NCBI RefSeq assembly: GCF_001307315.1
Contig: NZ_LGUC01000001.1
Coordinates: 2,480,001-2,544,000 of the forward strand
DNA from: Halolamina pelagica
GTDB taxonomy: Archaea > Halobacteriota > Halobacteria > Halobacteriales > Haloferacaceae
DNA length: 64,000 nucleotides
Direction: 5' to 3'
Positions 1 through 8,333 of this stretch are shown in pieces; the stretch's first letter is position 1; every line of letters begins with the position of its first letter. The notes beneath the pieces are model-generated. The model saw only the letters and a list, made by a program, of their open reading frames with translations. It made no database searches and had not been told where the DNA came from. A program made the translations under genes and the position numbers.

Positions 1-193
1 CGACGCCGTAGCCCGCCGAGCGCGCGCGGTCGAGAACGGCCTCGTAGTCGAGGCCGTCGACGCTGTCGCCGACCGTGCTGTAGCTGGCGAAGTTCGCTCC
101 GGGCGTGCCGAGACAGCCCGCGAGACCGAGCGTCACACCGCCGCCCAGCGCCGCGAGAAATCGTCGTCGATGGGGCCGCGGATCCATACGCAT
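1..193 (-). CDS. Lipoprotein, N-terminal fragment (runs off the window)
   Basis: Only the first 64 codons are present; the rest lies before base 1. The protein starts MRMDPRPHRRRFLAALGGG and reaches a lipobox ending LAGC, so a Tat-type signal (RRRF) and lipid attachment to Cys are expected, with the mature protein outside the membrane. A second in-frame ATG at 187 is an equally possible start. The mature part seen (LGTPGANFASYSTVGDS) matches no family I recognise. The ORF is not interrupted in the visible part. Confidence 0.7.
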   Translation of the reverse strand, partial: MRMDPRPHRRRFLAALGGGVTLGLAGCLGTPGANFASYSTVGDSVDGLDYEAVLDRARSAGYGV

Positions 194-317
194 GGGAGAA
201 CTGTCGGGCGGAGAGAACATATCCGTTCCGGCGGCGCTCACCGACCGTATTCTCCTGGAGGGGCCGGAGAGACGCCCACTCACGGCTCGACGGCGATCAC
301 CGCCACGTCGCCGCGGG

Positions 318-626
318 CTACGCCTCCGATCCGGGGTAGCGTCCCACCGAGAACGCCTCGTAGCCGCCGTAAGCCAGCGAGAGCACGCCGATCCACCAGT
401 TCCAGCGATCCGCGGGCGAGCCGTCCGGCGCGTCAGCGAGTTCGGCGACGATCAGGTCGACCGAGAGGTGGCGACCACTGTCGCGGCGGTACCGGCCGGA
501 GTCCGCCAGATCGACGGCCTGTCGGGCGACGGTGCGCCGTTCGGGCTCGGTGCCGTCGAACCGGGCGAGTGCCGACACGAGCGCCTCGGGATCGAGGGCG
601 CCTTCGGCCGCAGGCTCGTCGGTCAT
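318..626 (-). CDS. Conserved haloarchaeal hypothetical protein, 102 aa
   Basis: A short acidic protein starting MTDEPAAEGALDPEALVSAL. It has no signal peptide and no clear membrane segment, although the C-terminal third (RWNWWIGVLSLAYGGYEAFS) is aromatic and moderately hydrophobic. I do not recognise a family. Composition (Asp/Glu/Ala rich, third-position G/C) supports this strand; the overlapping reading frames on the other strand are Arg-rich shadows. It lies between the lipoprotein fragment and the RNase P RNA, both also on the minus strand. Confidence 0.6.
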   Translation of the reverse strand: MTDEPAAEGALDPEALVSALARFDGTEPERRTVARQAVDLADSGRYRRDSGRHLSVDLIVAELADAPDGSPADRWNWWIGVLSLAYGGYEAFSVGRYPGSEA

Positions 627-749
627 CGTTCGTGCTCGATGCCGTCGTCGCCGGCGGCGAGCGGGACCGCACGATCGAGTGCCATCGTCGGAACGACGGG
701 GTCGCCGGGCAAAACCGTTCGGGCGGCCGGCGCCGCCGCTGTCGAGGCT

Positions 750-1152
750 GAGCGGCTGAGAGGAGTAAGCCCCTTCTGTTTCGACCCGGCATTCGGCTAA
801 GCACCCGCGCCCTGCCGTCGCCGGCTGTCCGGACTACCTTCGGGCACGGGCTTGCACCGGCGAGGATTCGCCGTTCCATCCGTTCCCGTCCGTCGGCGCG
901 CAGCTCTCGCCGCTCGCCCTACAACGTGCCGTTCCCGGGGGACCGGCACGCCGCCCTCTCTGGGTTAGCTCCCTCCCCTTGCGGGTCGGTTCGCGCAGAT
1001 CATCGGTCGGGACGGGGGTCTCGTTTCTGTTCCAGAGCCAGCCGTCTCCGGCTCCGGGCTTGCGCCCGGTCGCCCGTCCGGACGGTGGGGGACTTTCCTC
1101 ACGCCCCTTGCTCGCGGGCCGGGGCGCGGGAACCGGGCTCTCTCTGCCGATT
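750..1152 (-). ncRNA. rnpB: RNase P RNA (archaeal type A)
   Basis: Catalytic RNA of RNase P, which removes 5' leaders from pre-tRNAs. Read on the minus strand, the 5' part carries the universal core GTGAGGAAAGTCCCC (about 1093-1107) and the 3' part carries GAAACAGAAGGGGCTTACTCC (about 762-782), the two strands that build helix P4. The ends CGGCAGAGAG (near 1140-1149) and CTCTCAGCCG (near 753-762) pair with one mismatch as P1. The length of about 400 nt fits haloarchaeal RNase P RNA. A TATA-like GCTTAAC lies about 25 nt before the predicted 5' end. Exact ends are inferred from P1. No protein is encoded here; overlapping ORFs on both strands are shadows. Confidence 0.93.
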
Positions 1153-1170
1153 GAGAGTAGGCGAGTGGCG

Positions 1171-1180
1171 GGGTTAAGCG
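1171..1180 (-). promoter_or_regulatory. TATA-like box of rnpB
   Basis: The minus strand reads CGCTTAACCC. Its centre near 1176 is about 25 nt before the P1-defined RNase P RNA start near 1150, the spacing expected for an archaeal TATA box. The 28-bp tandem repeat begins only about 25 nt further upstream. Confidence 0.5.
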
Positions 1181-1204
1181 GTTCGGTGGGGTGGCGGGCG
1201 CGGC

Positions 1205-1360
1205 GTCAGCGGGGGATGCTGGAAGGGAGGCGGTCAGCGGGGGATGCTGGAAGGGAGGCGGTCAGCGGGGGATGCTGGAAGGGAGGCGGTCAGCGGGGGA
1301 TGCTGGAAGGGAGGCGGTCAGCGGGGGATGCTGGAAGGGAGGCGGTCAGCGGGGGTGCTG
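1205..1360. repeat. Tandem repeat, 28-bp unit, 5 perfect copies plus a degenerate sixth
   Basis: The unit begins GTCAGCGGGGGATGCTGGAA and is followed by GGGAGGCG. Perfect copies start at 1205, 1233, 1261, 1289 and 1317; a decayed copy (GTCAGCGGGGGTGCTGG) starts at 1345. The unit is G-rich with no spacers. Because 28 is not a multiple of 3, it reads open in several frames, which creates false repetitive ORFs. It lies between the rnpB promoter and the 3' end of the DUF4097-type gene. The remaining unassigned bases to 1455 show no gene. Confidence 0.95.
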
Positions 1361-1455
1361 GGGGAGACGGTGTTGGGGAGCACGGGGCGTCGGCAGGACG
1401 ACGACTCTCGTCGGCGTACTCGGCGTCGTCGTGCGCTGCCCAGGGCGTCGCCGGG

Positions 1456-2286
1456 TCAGCGCGCCGTGAGGCTGATGTCGCCGGTGCTCGTCTCGACGCG
1501 GAGCGTCGGCCCGCCGTCGCCGAGGGTGCCCGAGGCGGCACTGTCCGTCCGTGTGCTGTTGTTCAGTGTGAGCCCCTCGACGGTCACGTCGCCGACGCTC
1601 GCCTCCGCGACGAGTTCGGCGTCGAGCGCGGGGGCGAGCGCGACCTCGATGTCGCCCGTCGAGGTTTCGAACGTCGTGGCGCCGTCGATGGCCGCCACCG
1701 CGAGATCGAGATCGCCCACGTCCGCGCGCACGTCGCCGACCGCCGACGCGCCCTCGATCGCCACGTCGCCCGTGCTGGTCCGGGCACTGACCGCCCCGTC
1801 GACGTTCCGGATCGTCGTGTCGCCGACCGAGGAGTCGACGCTGAGGTCGCCGGTCACGTCCTCGACAGTCACGTCGCCGACGCTCGCCGACAGCGACGCC
1901 ACGCGGAACGAGCGCGGGACGCGGATCGTGAGGTCCATCGTCGGCGTCCCGCCGAGCAGGGAGCTGTCGCCCGTGTAGCGAGTCGCCAGGCTGAGCCGGT
2001 CGCCCGCGCGATCGACGGCGAGGTCGAGCTTCGAGAGATCGCCGCCGACGGAGCTGGACTGCTTGAGCATCTCGACAGCCACGTCCTCGCGCTCCTCGCC
2101 GCGGACGATCAAGTCGCCGACCCGGGCGTCGACGGACAGCGCCGTCGCGTCCTCGATCGCGATAGTTCGGTTCTCTTCGATGCGTTTGCCGACGAACGGG
2201 GTGGCGCCGGTACAGCCGGCGAGGCCGGCGAGCGCGGTCGCGCCGATACCGGCGAGCAGCCCTCGTCTGGTGGAGCTTCGGTTCAC
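1456..2286 (-). CDS. DUF4097-like beta-helix lipoprotein
   Basis: Predicted cell-surface lipoprotein. From the GTG at 2286 it begins MNRSSTRRGLLAGIGATALA and ends the signal with the lipobox LAGC, a Tat-type lipoprotein signal. The mature part is built of repeated rungs with the pattern SVGDV / STGDI (seven or more, e.g. SVGDVTVEDV, SVGDTTIRNV, STGDISLTAR), typical of the DUF4097 adhesin-like right-handed beta fold. The frame extends upstream to a GTG at 2340, but those 18 residues precede the Tat motif awkwardly. A TATA-like CATATAG at about 2356-2362 puts the transcript start near 2332, which favours the later start. Function is unknown; a surface role is inferred. Confidence 0.8.
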   Translation of the reverse strand: MNRSSTRRGLLAGIGATALAGLAGCTGATPFVGKRIEENRTIAIEDATALSVDARVGDLIVRGEEREDVAVEMLKQSSSVGGDLSKLDLAVDRAGDRLSLATRYTGDSSLLGGTPTMDLTIRVPRSFRVASLSASVGDVTVEDVTGDLSVDSSVGDTTIRNVDGAVSARTSTGDVAIEGASAVGDVRADVGDLDLAVAAIDGATTFETSTGDIEVALAPALDAELVAEASVGDVTVEGLTLNNSTRTDSAASGTLGDGGPTLRVETSTGDISLTAR

Positions 2287-2378
2287 AGTCTGACAGTGGG
2301 GGCATCCCACTTCAACCGTGTTCGCCGGCTGTCGAGTCACCCAGCCGACGAAAGCTATATGTAGGAGTTCAATCGGCG

Positions 2379-3003
2379 TCAGCGCTGGTCCGCGAACGCG
2401 GCGTCGGCGACGACTGCCGAGAGGCGGCCGAGCAGATCCGCCACGAACAGCGTGACGAGCGCCACGCCGATGCCGCCGGCCGCCGCCCGAGCGCCCGCGG
2501 GAGCGTGTCGATCGCGACCACGCCGTAGCCGTAGTTCACGACCAGCGCGTCGCCGTAGCCCAGCGGCGCGAGCAGGAGATCGAACGAGAGGCCGGCGCCG
2601 CCGACGAGCAAGACGAACGCGATCAGGCCCAGTAGCGACCGCCAGAGGAGGTAGAGCCCACCCACCCAGGTGTCGCGGCCGAGGACCAGTCCGGCGAGCG
2701 CGTCGACGATCCCCTCGTCGGTGTCGGGGAACTGCGGCGACCCCGCGTCGATACCGAGGGTGGCGTTCGTGAGCCACAGGTCGGCCTTCGAGAGTGCCAG
2801 CACCAGCAGGAGCGTGACACCGAACGCGATCGGGCCGGCGAGGGTGACCGCCAAGCCGAGCGTCGTCGAGACGGCCACAGTCAGCACGAGGAAGTAGCAG
2901 AACCCGAGCGGGACCGTCACCAGCAGGTAGCCGAGCCGTCGGTACGTCTGTGTATCGAGCGGTGCGTCGAACGCCGGCAGGAGGCCGGGGTGTCGGTCGT
3001 CAT
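2379..3003 (-). CDS. Sensor-domain (PF13796-like) membrane protein, frameshifted twice
   Basis: A paralogue of the gene at 4210. The best open part reads VPLGFCYFLVLTVAVSTTLG, then membrane helices, matching the N-terminal half of the paralogue. The C-terminus continues in another frame (GGIGVALVTLFVADLLGRLS, stop at 2379). A plausible start is the ATG at 3003 (MTTDTP), with the intervening GLLPAFDAPLDTQTYRRLGY in the shifted frame. Breaks map to the G/C runs at about 2984-2990 (less certain) and 2487-2489. The span of 625 nt needs exactly two added bases to be a 208-aa gene. The family is a membrane domain often linked to histidine kinases; no kinase domain is present here. Confidence 0.65.
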
Positions 3004-3099
3004 CTCGTGATCACCACGGTCCGACCGTGTCGCTCTCGAACGGTATACCCCGATCCCGGTTCGGCGAGCCGCCAACCCGGCGAAAGCTTCAAGGAGCGG

Positions 3100-3378
3100 T
3101 CAGGTCCCCTCGAGCGAGTAGAGCACCGCGAGCAGGCCCGCGATGTTCGCGAGCAGCACCCCGAGCAGCGTCGCCGCGTCCGAGAGCGCCAGCAGCGGCC
3201 CGAGCCCGTAGGTGATGGGGAACGGGGCGACGGCGATGCAGGCGACGCCGACGGCGAGGTACCGCATCGCCGGACTGTCGTTGCGGCGGTAGCCCTGGTA
3301 GGCCAGCCACGCGACGAGGCTGCCAGCCGCCGCGGTCGCGCCGGAGGTAAACGTCAGGAGGGCGGCTGCCTCAACCAC
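3100..3378 (-). CDS. DUF7521-like small membrane protein
   Basis: A 92-aa hydrophobic protein with about three membrane helices: near residues 4-28, 40-60 and 65-88. The start is the GTG at 3378, which lies inside the end of the upstream gene (overlap of 8 nt), so translational coupling is likely. It resembles the next gene upstream in size and topology. I place both in the haloarchaeal DUF7521 group, which commonly sits beside a winged-helix regulator as seen here. No biochemical function is known to me. Confidence 0.7.
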   Translation of the reverse strand: MVEAAALLTFTSGATAAAGSLVAWLAYQGYRRNDSPAMRYLAVGVACIAVAPFPITYGLGPLLALSDAATLLGVLLANIAGLLAVLYSLEGT

Positions 3379-3715
3379 GGTCGAACACCACCGTGAGCAC
3401 GACGAGAAGGCCGGCGAGCTGGCTCGTCGTCGCCGCGAGCGCGCGGGTCGTCGCCGACACGTCGCCGACGTTGGTCAGGATCAGCCGGAGCACGAACGGC
3501 ACCGTCGTCAACAGCACGAGGCCGACGAGGAGGCCGAGCATCGGCCGCCCGCCGCCGCGGTGATACCCCCTGTAGAGGCGGGCGGCGACGGCCAGCGAGA
3601 GCACCGTCGCGACCAGGAGCGCGAGCAGTGCGGCGAGAACCACCGCCGTCGAGCCGCCGGTCGCGGTCTGGAGCGAGAGCGGCAGCGCGACCGCGTGGGT
3701 CGGTCGCGGGAGCAT
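3371..3715 (-). CDS. DUF7521-like small membrane protein
   Basis: A 114-aa protein with three hydrophobic segments (about residues 25-47, 60-80, 93-112). I chose the ATG at 3715 (MLPRPTHAV), which overlaps the stop of the upstream regulator as TGATG; a GTG one codon earlier is possible. It forms a tightly overlapped operon with the regulator and the following membrane protein. The two membrane proteins appear to be diverged duplicates. A role as a membrane sensor or partner of the regulator is inference from context. Confidence 0.7.
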   Translation of the reverse strand: MLPRPTHAVALPLSLQTATGGSTAVVLAALLALLVATVLSLAVAARLYRGYHRGGGRPMLGLLVGLVLLTTVPFVLRLILTNVGDVSATTRALAATTSQLAGLLVVLTVVFDRG

Positions 3716-4083
3716 CACTTGAACCCCTCGTACAGTCGCGTGAAGCGGTCGGCCGGCTCCTCCCCCTCGGTGAAGTCGATATCGATCTCGTACCCCTCGG
3801 CGCGGACGTGGACGTGGACCGCCTCCAGGGCGGTGTCGTACTCTTTGTAGTGGTGGCCACCGGGGTCGAGGCGCTGCTCGTGGGTCAGCAGCCCGGCGTC
3901 CTGCAGGCGCTCGACCCGTCGGTAGATGGTCGACGGGTCGGCGCCACAGGCGTCGCTGAGCGCCTCGACGGATTTCGGCCCGTCGCGGGTCTCCGCGAGG
4001 ATGGTTCGGACGTAGTCGTCGCCGATGAGGTCGACAACGTCGTCGCCGCCGTCGCTCATCGGGTGGGCTGTCGGAGTCGCCAT
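3715..4083 (-). CDS. Winged-helix (ArsR-like) transcription regulator
   Basis: A DNA-binding regulator of about 122 aa. After the start, the segment DLIGDDYVRTILAETRDGPK leads into the helix-turn-helix SVEALSDACGADPSTIYRRV and a wing (LLTHEQRLDPGGHHYKEY), the layout of archaeal ArsR-type domains. The C-terminal part is an acidic tail. The ATG at 4083 is used; in-frame ATGs at 4095 and 4059 are alternatives. It heads an operon with two overlapping DUF7521-type membrane proteins, a recurrent haloarchaeal pairing. The likely target is its own operon or the divergent Sensor gene at 4210, by inference. Confidence 0.8.
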   Translation of the reverse strand: MATPTAHPMSDGGDDVVDLIGDDYVRTILAETRDGPKSVEALSDACGADPSTIYRRVERLQDAGLLTHEQRLDPGGHHYKEYDTALEAVHVHVRAEGYEIDIDFTEGEEPADRFTRLYEGFK

Positions 4084-4209
4084 CGAAATAGCCACGGGGT
4101 TTGCACGGCTCGGCGGTGTACGTGACGGCCGAAAAGCCCGGGGCAGAGCTGTCGGCTCGGCGACTCGACCCGAACCCTTATTCCGGCACGGGCGTCAGCA
4201 TCGCCCGAA

Positions 4210-4971
4210 ATGTCCTCCACACACGCGGCCGACCCGGCAGGGAGGAGCCGCCTCCGGTCGTTTCTCGCCGCGCCGGTCCGCTCACAGACGTACCTGAACC
4301 TCGCGTACCTCGTGCTCGCGTTCCCGCTGGGGCTGGTGTACTTCGTGTTCGTGACCGTCAGCATCTCCCTCGGGCTGGGGCTCTCGATCATCCTCGTCGG
4401 GATCCCGCTGCTGGCTGCCGTGGTCGCGCTCTCGTTGATCGCGGCCGCGCTGGAGCGCCGGCTCACCGCGTGGATGCTCGACGTCGACGTCCCCGCCGGG
4501 CCCCAGCCCACCGGCGACGGCTGGCGGGAGCGACTCCGCGCGCTCGCGACCGAGCCCGGGACGTACGCGCCGCTGCTCTACCTCCCGCTGAAGTTCGCCG
4601 TCGGCACGCTCGCGTTCGTCGTCGTGATGAACGCGCTCGTGACCGGCGTCGCGCTGCTGTCGGTGCCGCTGCACTACGACGAGCCGGGGCTGTACGTCGG
4701 CCTCGTCACGAATCGCCCGATCGAACTCCACCCCGCGCTGCATTTCGGCTGGAACCGCCTGCTCGTCGGTGTCGAGACTGTCGTGACGATCGAGGCGTGG
4801 GAGGTGACGACCCTCGCCGAGGCGCTCGGCGCCGCAGCCGCCGGGGTACTCCTGCTGTTGGGCGGGCTGGCGGTGCTGAACTGGCTCGCGAGCCTCCACG
4901 GCCGGCTGACCGCCGCACTGCTGGGTCGCGCGTACGATCCGGTGTCGCTACTCGGCTCGAAAAGCGAGTGA
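4210..4971 (+). CDS. Sensor-domain (PF13796-like) membrane protein
   Basis: An intact 253-aa membrane protein. The N-terminal motif SQTYLNLAYLVLAFPLGLVY is followed by two helices, a short cytoplasmic stretch, then two more helices around residues 135-160 and 210-235. This is the putative Sensor domain found fused to histidine kinases in bacteria and free-standing in haloarchaea. It is the intact paralogue of the broken gene at 2379-3003 and is divergent from the winged-helix operon between them. No catalytic residues are visible. Function is unknown. Confidence 0.78.
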   Translation: MSSTHAADPAGRSRLRSFLAAPVRSQTYLNLAYLVLAFPLGLVYFVFVTVSISLGLGLSIILVGIPLLAAVVALSLIAAALERRLTAWMLDVDVPAGPQPTGDGWRERLRALATEPGTYAPLLYLPLKFAVGTLAFVVVMNALVTGVALLSVPLHYDEPGLYVGLVTNRPIELHPALHFGWNRLLVGVETVVTIEAWEVTTLAEALGAAAAGVLLLLGGLAVLNWLASLHGRLTAALLGRAYDPVSLLGSKSE

Positions 4972-4998
4972 CGGCGGGCCCCGCGCCGCGCCGACCGC

Positions 4999-6147
4999 TC
5001 AGTTTCTGAACCCGACCCGCTCGGCGTCGGCCAGCGCCCGCTCGGCCGCGGCGTCGATGTCGAACGCCCGGACCACCTCGCCGTCCCTGATCAGCGGCGC
5101 CAACAGCGACTCGCCGTCTTCGGGTCCCGCCCGATCGCACAGGCCGACGTGGTGGCCGCCGTCGGGAGTGCGGTACACCGACTTCGTCCCCGAAAGCTTG
5201 CCGCGTTTCGCCGCCGGCTCGCCGTCGATCTCGACGATGTCCAGCGCGAAGTCCAGCGGGTCGGCGTTGGCGATGTAGCCGCCGACGCCGAAGCTGTCGG
5301 CCACGTCGCGGAGCGCCCTGAGGTCGGCGGGTCCGAGCCCGCCCGAGAGCAGGATCTCGGGCTCGGGGGCGTCCCGGGCGGTGAGCTCCCAGCGCACCTC
5401 CCGGACGATGTGGCGCAGATCGCCGCGGCGCGAGCCCGTCGTATCTAGGCGGACGGCGTCGAGATCGTCGCCCAGCGTCTCGACCGCGCGGAGCACCTCG
5501 TCGACCTCGTCGCCGTAGGTGTCACAGAGCGCGACCCGGGGCACGTCGGCGTCGACCGCCTCGTCGAACGCGCGCCAGGCGGCTTCCTGGTTCCCGCGGC
5601 CGAAGCATATCAACAGGGCGTGGGGCATCGTACCGCCGACCTCGCGGTCGAGCACCTCGCCCGCGGCGACGTGGGAGACGCCGTCGGCGCCGCCGACCAG
5701 CGCCGCACGCTCGACCATCGCGCCGATCGCGGGGTGGACGTGGCGGGTGCCGAAGGAGAGCAGCCGGCTGTCGGGGGCGGCGACCCGGCTCTCCAGCGCC
5801 GCGGTGGCGACGCCGGAGGCGTGGGCGGTGAACCCCAGGATCGGCGACTCGTGGCGAGCGAAGGCGCGGTAGGGGCCCTCGATCCGCAGGACGGGGCCGC
5901 CGTCGAACAGCGTCCCCTCCGGGAGCGCGTCGACGTCGATCGGCAGGCCCTCGAGCAGCGCGGCCACGTCCTTCACACCCGCGAACAGGTCGAAATCGCC
6001 GGTCGGGAACTGATCGGTGGCGAGCTCCGCGACGACGGTCGGGTTCCGGCCCGCGTGCTCGAGCACGTCCTCCGTCCGGTGGAAGTACGCCGCGGTCGCG
6101 TCGCCCCGGCGGATGGCGTCGTCGCCGACGGTGTCGAACTCGGTCAT
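4999..6147 (-). CDS. pncB: Nicotinate phosphoribosyltransferase
   Basis: Converts nicotinate and PRPP to nicotinate mononucleotide in NAD salvage, in the cytoplasm. The 382-aa protein starts MTEFDTVGDDAIRRGDATAA; the open frame extends upstream but that part is Arg/Ser-rich noise. Recognisable family features are FGTRHVHPAIG, the phosphate-binding region LDTTGSRRGDLRHIVREVRW, and LLSGGLGPADLRALRDVADS with FGVGGYIANADPLDFALD near the C-terminus. Length fits archaeal members. The nicotinamidase at 14841 would supply its substrate, although it is not in the same operon. Confidence 0.88.
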   Translation of the reverse strand: MTEFDTVGDDAIRRGDATAAYFHRTEDVLEHAGRNPTVVAELATDQFPTGDFDLFAGVKDVAALLEGLPIDVDALPEGTLFDGGPVLRIEGPYRAFARHESPILGFTAHASGVATAALESRVAAPDSRLLSFGTRHVHPAIGAMVERAALVGGADGVSHVAAGEVLDREVGGTMPHALLICFGRGNQEAAWRAFDEAVDADVPRVALCDTYGDEVDEVLRAVETLGDDLDAVRLDTTGSRRGDLRHIVREVRWELTARDAPEPEILLSGGLGPADLRALRDVADSFGVGGYIANADPLDFALDIVEIDGEPAAKRGKLSGTKSVYRTPDGGHHVGLCDRAGPEDGESLLAPLIRDGEVVRAFDIDAAAERALADAERVGFRN

Positions 6148-6220
6148 GGCCGACGTTCCGCCAGCGCGGGCAAAAGTCAGTCGTTCCCCCCTGTCGGGCC
6201 GGGCGTCGCCCCCCGCGAGC

Positions 6221-7435
6221 CTACCAGGCGCGTTCCAGCACGCCCCGGATCTCCTCGACCGACGGCTCGACGGGTGCGTCGGCGAGCAAGCTGTCCTCGT
6301 GGATCGTCTCGGCGATCGCGGGCAGGTCGCCCTGCGAGAGCCCGGCGAGTTCACGGAGCGTCGTTGGGAGGCCGAGATCGTCCCGGACGCCGGCGACGGC
6401 GTCGACGACCGCCTCCGCGAGCTCGGCCGCGGACTTCCCCGCCGTATCGACCCCCAGCGCGTCGGCGAGCAGCGCCCGCCGCCCGTCAACTTCCGAGAAG
6501 ACGTACCGCAGCACGTGGGGCGCGAGCACGCCGTGGACCGTCCCCTGGTGGGCGTCGTAGTCGTTCGAGAAGCCGTGGCCGAACGCGTGGATGATCGAGG
6601 CGCGGTAGGCGCCGGGGGGAGATGCCGTACTGCGCACAGACCACGCCCGCGACGGCGTCGGCGAACTGCTCGGGGCGGGGTCGGCGTCGGGCAGCGCCGC
6701 GAACCCGGACTGCATCAGCGAGAGCCCGCGGCTCGCGGTGCCGTCGGTGATCGGCGTCGCGTGGGGCGAGTACAGACACTCGACGGCCTTGTCGAACCCG
6801 TTCATCGCCGACGCGGTCAGCACCGATCTCGGGGTGGTCTCGAACAGGTCGGGGTCGTAGCACAGCGCCGTCGGCATCAGCCGGCGACTGCTCACGCCGC
6901 CGCTGGGGATCTCGCTCGGATCGGCGTCGGCATCGAGCGTGAGCCCCACGCCGCCGATCACCGAGAGGTCCGCGCCGGCGAGCGTCGTCGGTACGGCGAT
7001 CACGGGCGTCGGCCGGCCGTCGTCGGCGACCGGCACCGATCCGGTAGAGAGCGCGTGCTCGGCGGCCGCCGCGGGGTCGGCGTAGCTCCCGAGCGCGCTG
7101 GCGACTTTCGCCGTGTCGAGGCTGGAGCCGCTGCCGACGGCGACGATCGCCTCGATCCCCTCGGCCTGCACGCGCTCGGCCGCCGACAGCGCCGCGCCGA
7201 GCGTCTTCGCGGGCGTCGTCTCGTCGAACACGCCAGCGAGAACGTCGCCGAGGCCGTCCTCGACGGGCGCCATCACGTCGGGGTTGGCGCCGACGTTCGC
7301 GCCGGTCAGCACCAGCGCGGAGGCGAGCCCGCGGGCCGCCAGCAGGTCGCCCAGATCACCGACCGTGCCGCGGCCGAACCGGATCTCGCCGGGGTCGTAG
7401 TCGAGCGTGAACTCGCGGGCCGTGGTGTCGTCCAT
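6221..7435 (-). CDS. Iron-containing alcohol dehydrogenase family protein, with two compensating frameshifts
   Basis: NAD(P)-dependent oxidoreductase of the Fe-ADH/dehydroquinate synthase-like fold, 404 aa. The nucleotide motif IVAVGSGSSLDTAK is near residue 95; metal-site regions include AMNGFDKAVECLYSPHATPI, IIHAFGHGFSNDYDAHQG and the following histidines. The frame is open throughout, but between about 6614 and 6675 the residues (APSSSPTPSRAWSVRSTASP) are out of register. The correct frame there encodes EQFADAVAGVVCAQYGIS. One base is missing from a G run at 6672-6675 and one extra in the run at 6614-6619. The substrate is unknown. Confidence 0.85.
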   Translation of the reverse strand: MDDTTAREFTLDYDPGEIRFGRGTVGDLGDLLAARGLASALVLTGANVGANPDVMAPVEDGLGDVLAGVFDETTPAKTLGAALSAAERVQAEGIEAIVAVGSGSSLDTAKVASALGSYADPAAAAEHALSTGSVPVADDGRPTPVIAVPTTLAGADLSVIGGVGLTLDADADPSEIPSGGVSSRRLMPTALCYDPDLFETTPRSVLTASAMNGFDKAVECLYSPHATPITDGTASRGLSLMQSGFAALPDADPAPSSSPTPSRAWSVRSTASPPGAYRASIIHAFGHGFSNDYDAHQGTVHGVLAPHVLRYVFSEVDGRRALLADALGVDTAGKSAAELAEAVVDAVAGVRDDLGLPTTLRELAGLSQGDLPAIAETIHEDSLLADAPVEPSVEEIRGVLERAW

Positions 7436-7530
7436 ACCGGGGATGGGCGCCGGGTTACATCAACCCCGGTCGAACCGACATCGGCCGAAAACCCGACGAG
7501 TTCAACACCCCGCGCCGTCCAGTTCGGGGT

Positions 7531-8333
7531 ATGACCGACCCTGTCGTCGACGGCCTCGTCGAACAGTCGACACTCGACGCCCGCGTCGAGGCTGGCGACG
7601 CGCCCGACTGGGTGGCCGCACACTGGCGAACGTTCGACGCCGGGCTCACCGACGAGTACGACGGCGAGCCGTTCCCGTGTTACTTCGGCGCCAACTCGGT
7701 CCGAGCGGGCGAGCCGCTGTACACCGCCGTCCCGTCGACCACCGACCCGGACGCGCTGTTCCAGCTGGGGGAGACGCTCCTCGACTACCTCGACCGCTAC
7801 GAGGACCTGCCCGAGCGGGCGTCGCTGGTGGCCTTTTTCAAACCCCACGAGGACGACCTGAGCGAGGCCGAGTACCACGAGACGCTCTGGAACGTGCTCC
7901 AGTTCCTCCACGTTCACGACCCGGAACCCTGGCCCGAGGAGATCCCCACCGATCCGGACGACAAGCACTGGGAGTTCTGCTTCGGCGGCGAGGCGATGTT
8001 CCCGACCTGTCGGGCCCCGTTCTACGACGAGCGACGGAGTCGCTACTCCCCGTCGGCCTCGAAATCACGTTCCAGCCCCGGCGGCTGTTCGAACGCGTCG
8101 GCGTCACCGCCGACACGCAGGCGGGCCAGCACGCCCGCGAGGCGATCCAGGAGCGCATCGAGAACTACGACGGCCTGCCGCCCCACCCCGACCTCGGCGA
8201 CTGGGGCGTCGACGGCGACCGCGAGTGGCCACAGTACCTGTTCGAGGCCGACCCCGAGCAGTCGCCCGACGAGCCGCCGATCCGGGTGACCCGCGAGCAC
8301 CCGAAAGTGGATCGGCTGATTCAGGCGGACTGA
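7531..8333 (+). CDS. YqcI/YcgG family protein, frameshifted
   Basis: A 267-aa protein when one base is restored. The N-terminal part runs from MTDPVVDGLVEQSTLDARVE through WEFCFGGEAMFPTCRAPFYD. The C-terminal part, in the next frame, is VGLEITFQPRRLFERVGVTA through the stop at 8331-8333. The break is in the C run 8048-8051. The family (PF08892) includes GntA, a haem-dependent N-hydroxylase of guanitoxin biosynthesis; whether this member is haem-dependent is unknown. Its 3' end overlaps the convergent thiDN gene by 13 nt. Confidence 0.82.

Noticed and set aside
1205-1360. CRISPR array
   Set aside because: The 28-bp units are directly adjacent with no spacers, and no cas genes are present.
979-2364. 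A 461-aa plus-strand frame over rnpB, the tandem repeat and the DUF4097-type gene
   Set aside because: It is antisense to a clear lipoprotein, translates the 28-bp repeat, and has shadow-type composition.
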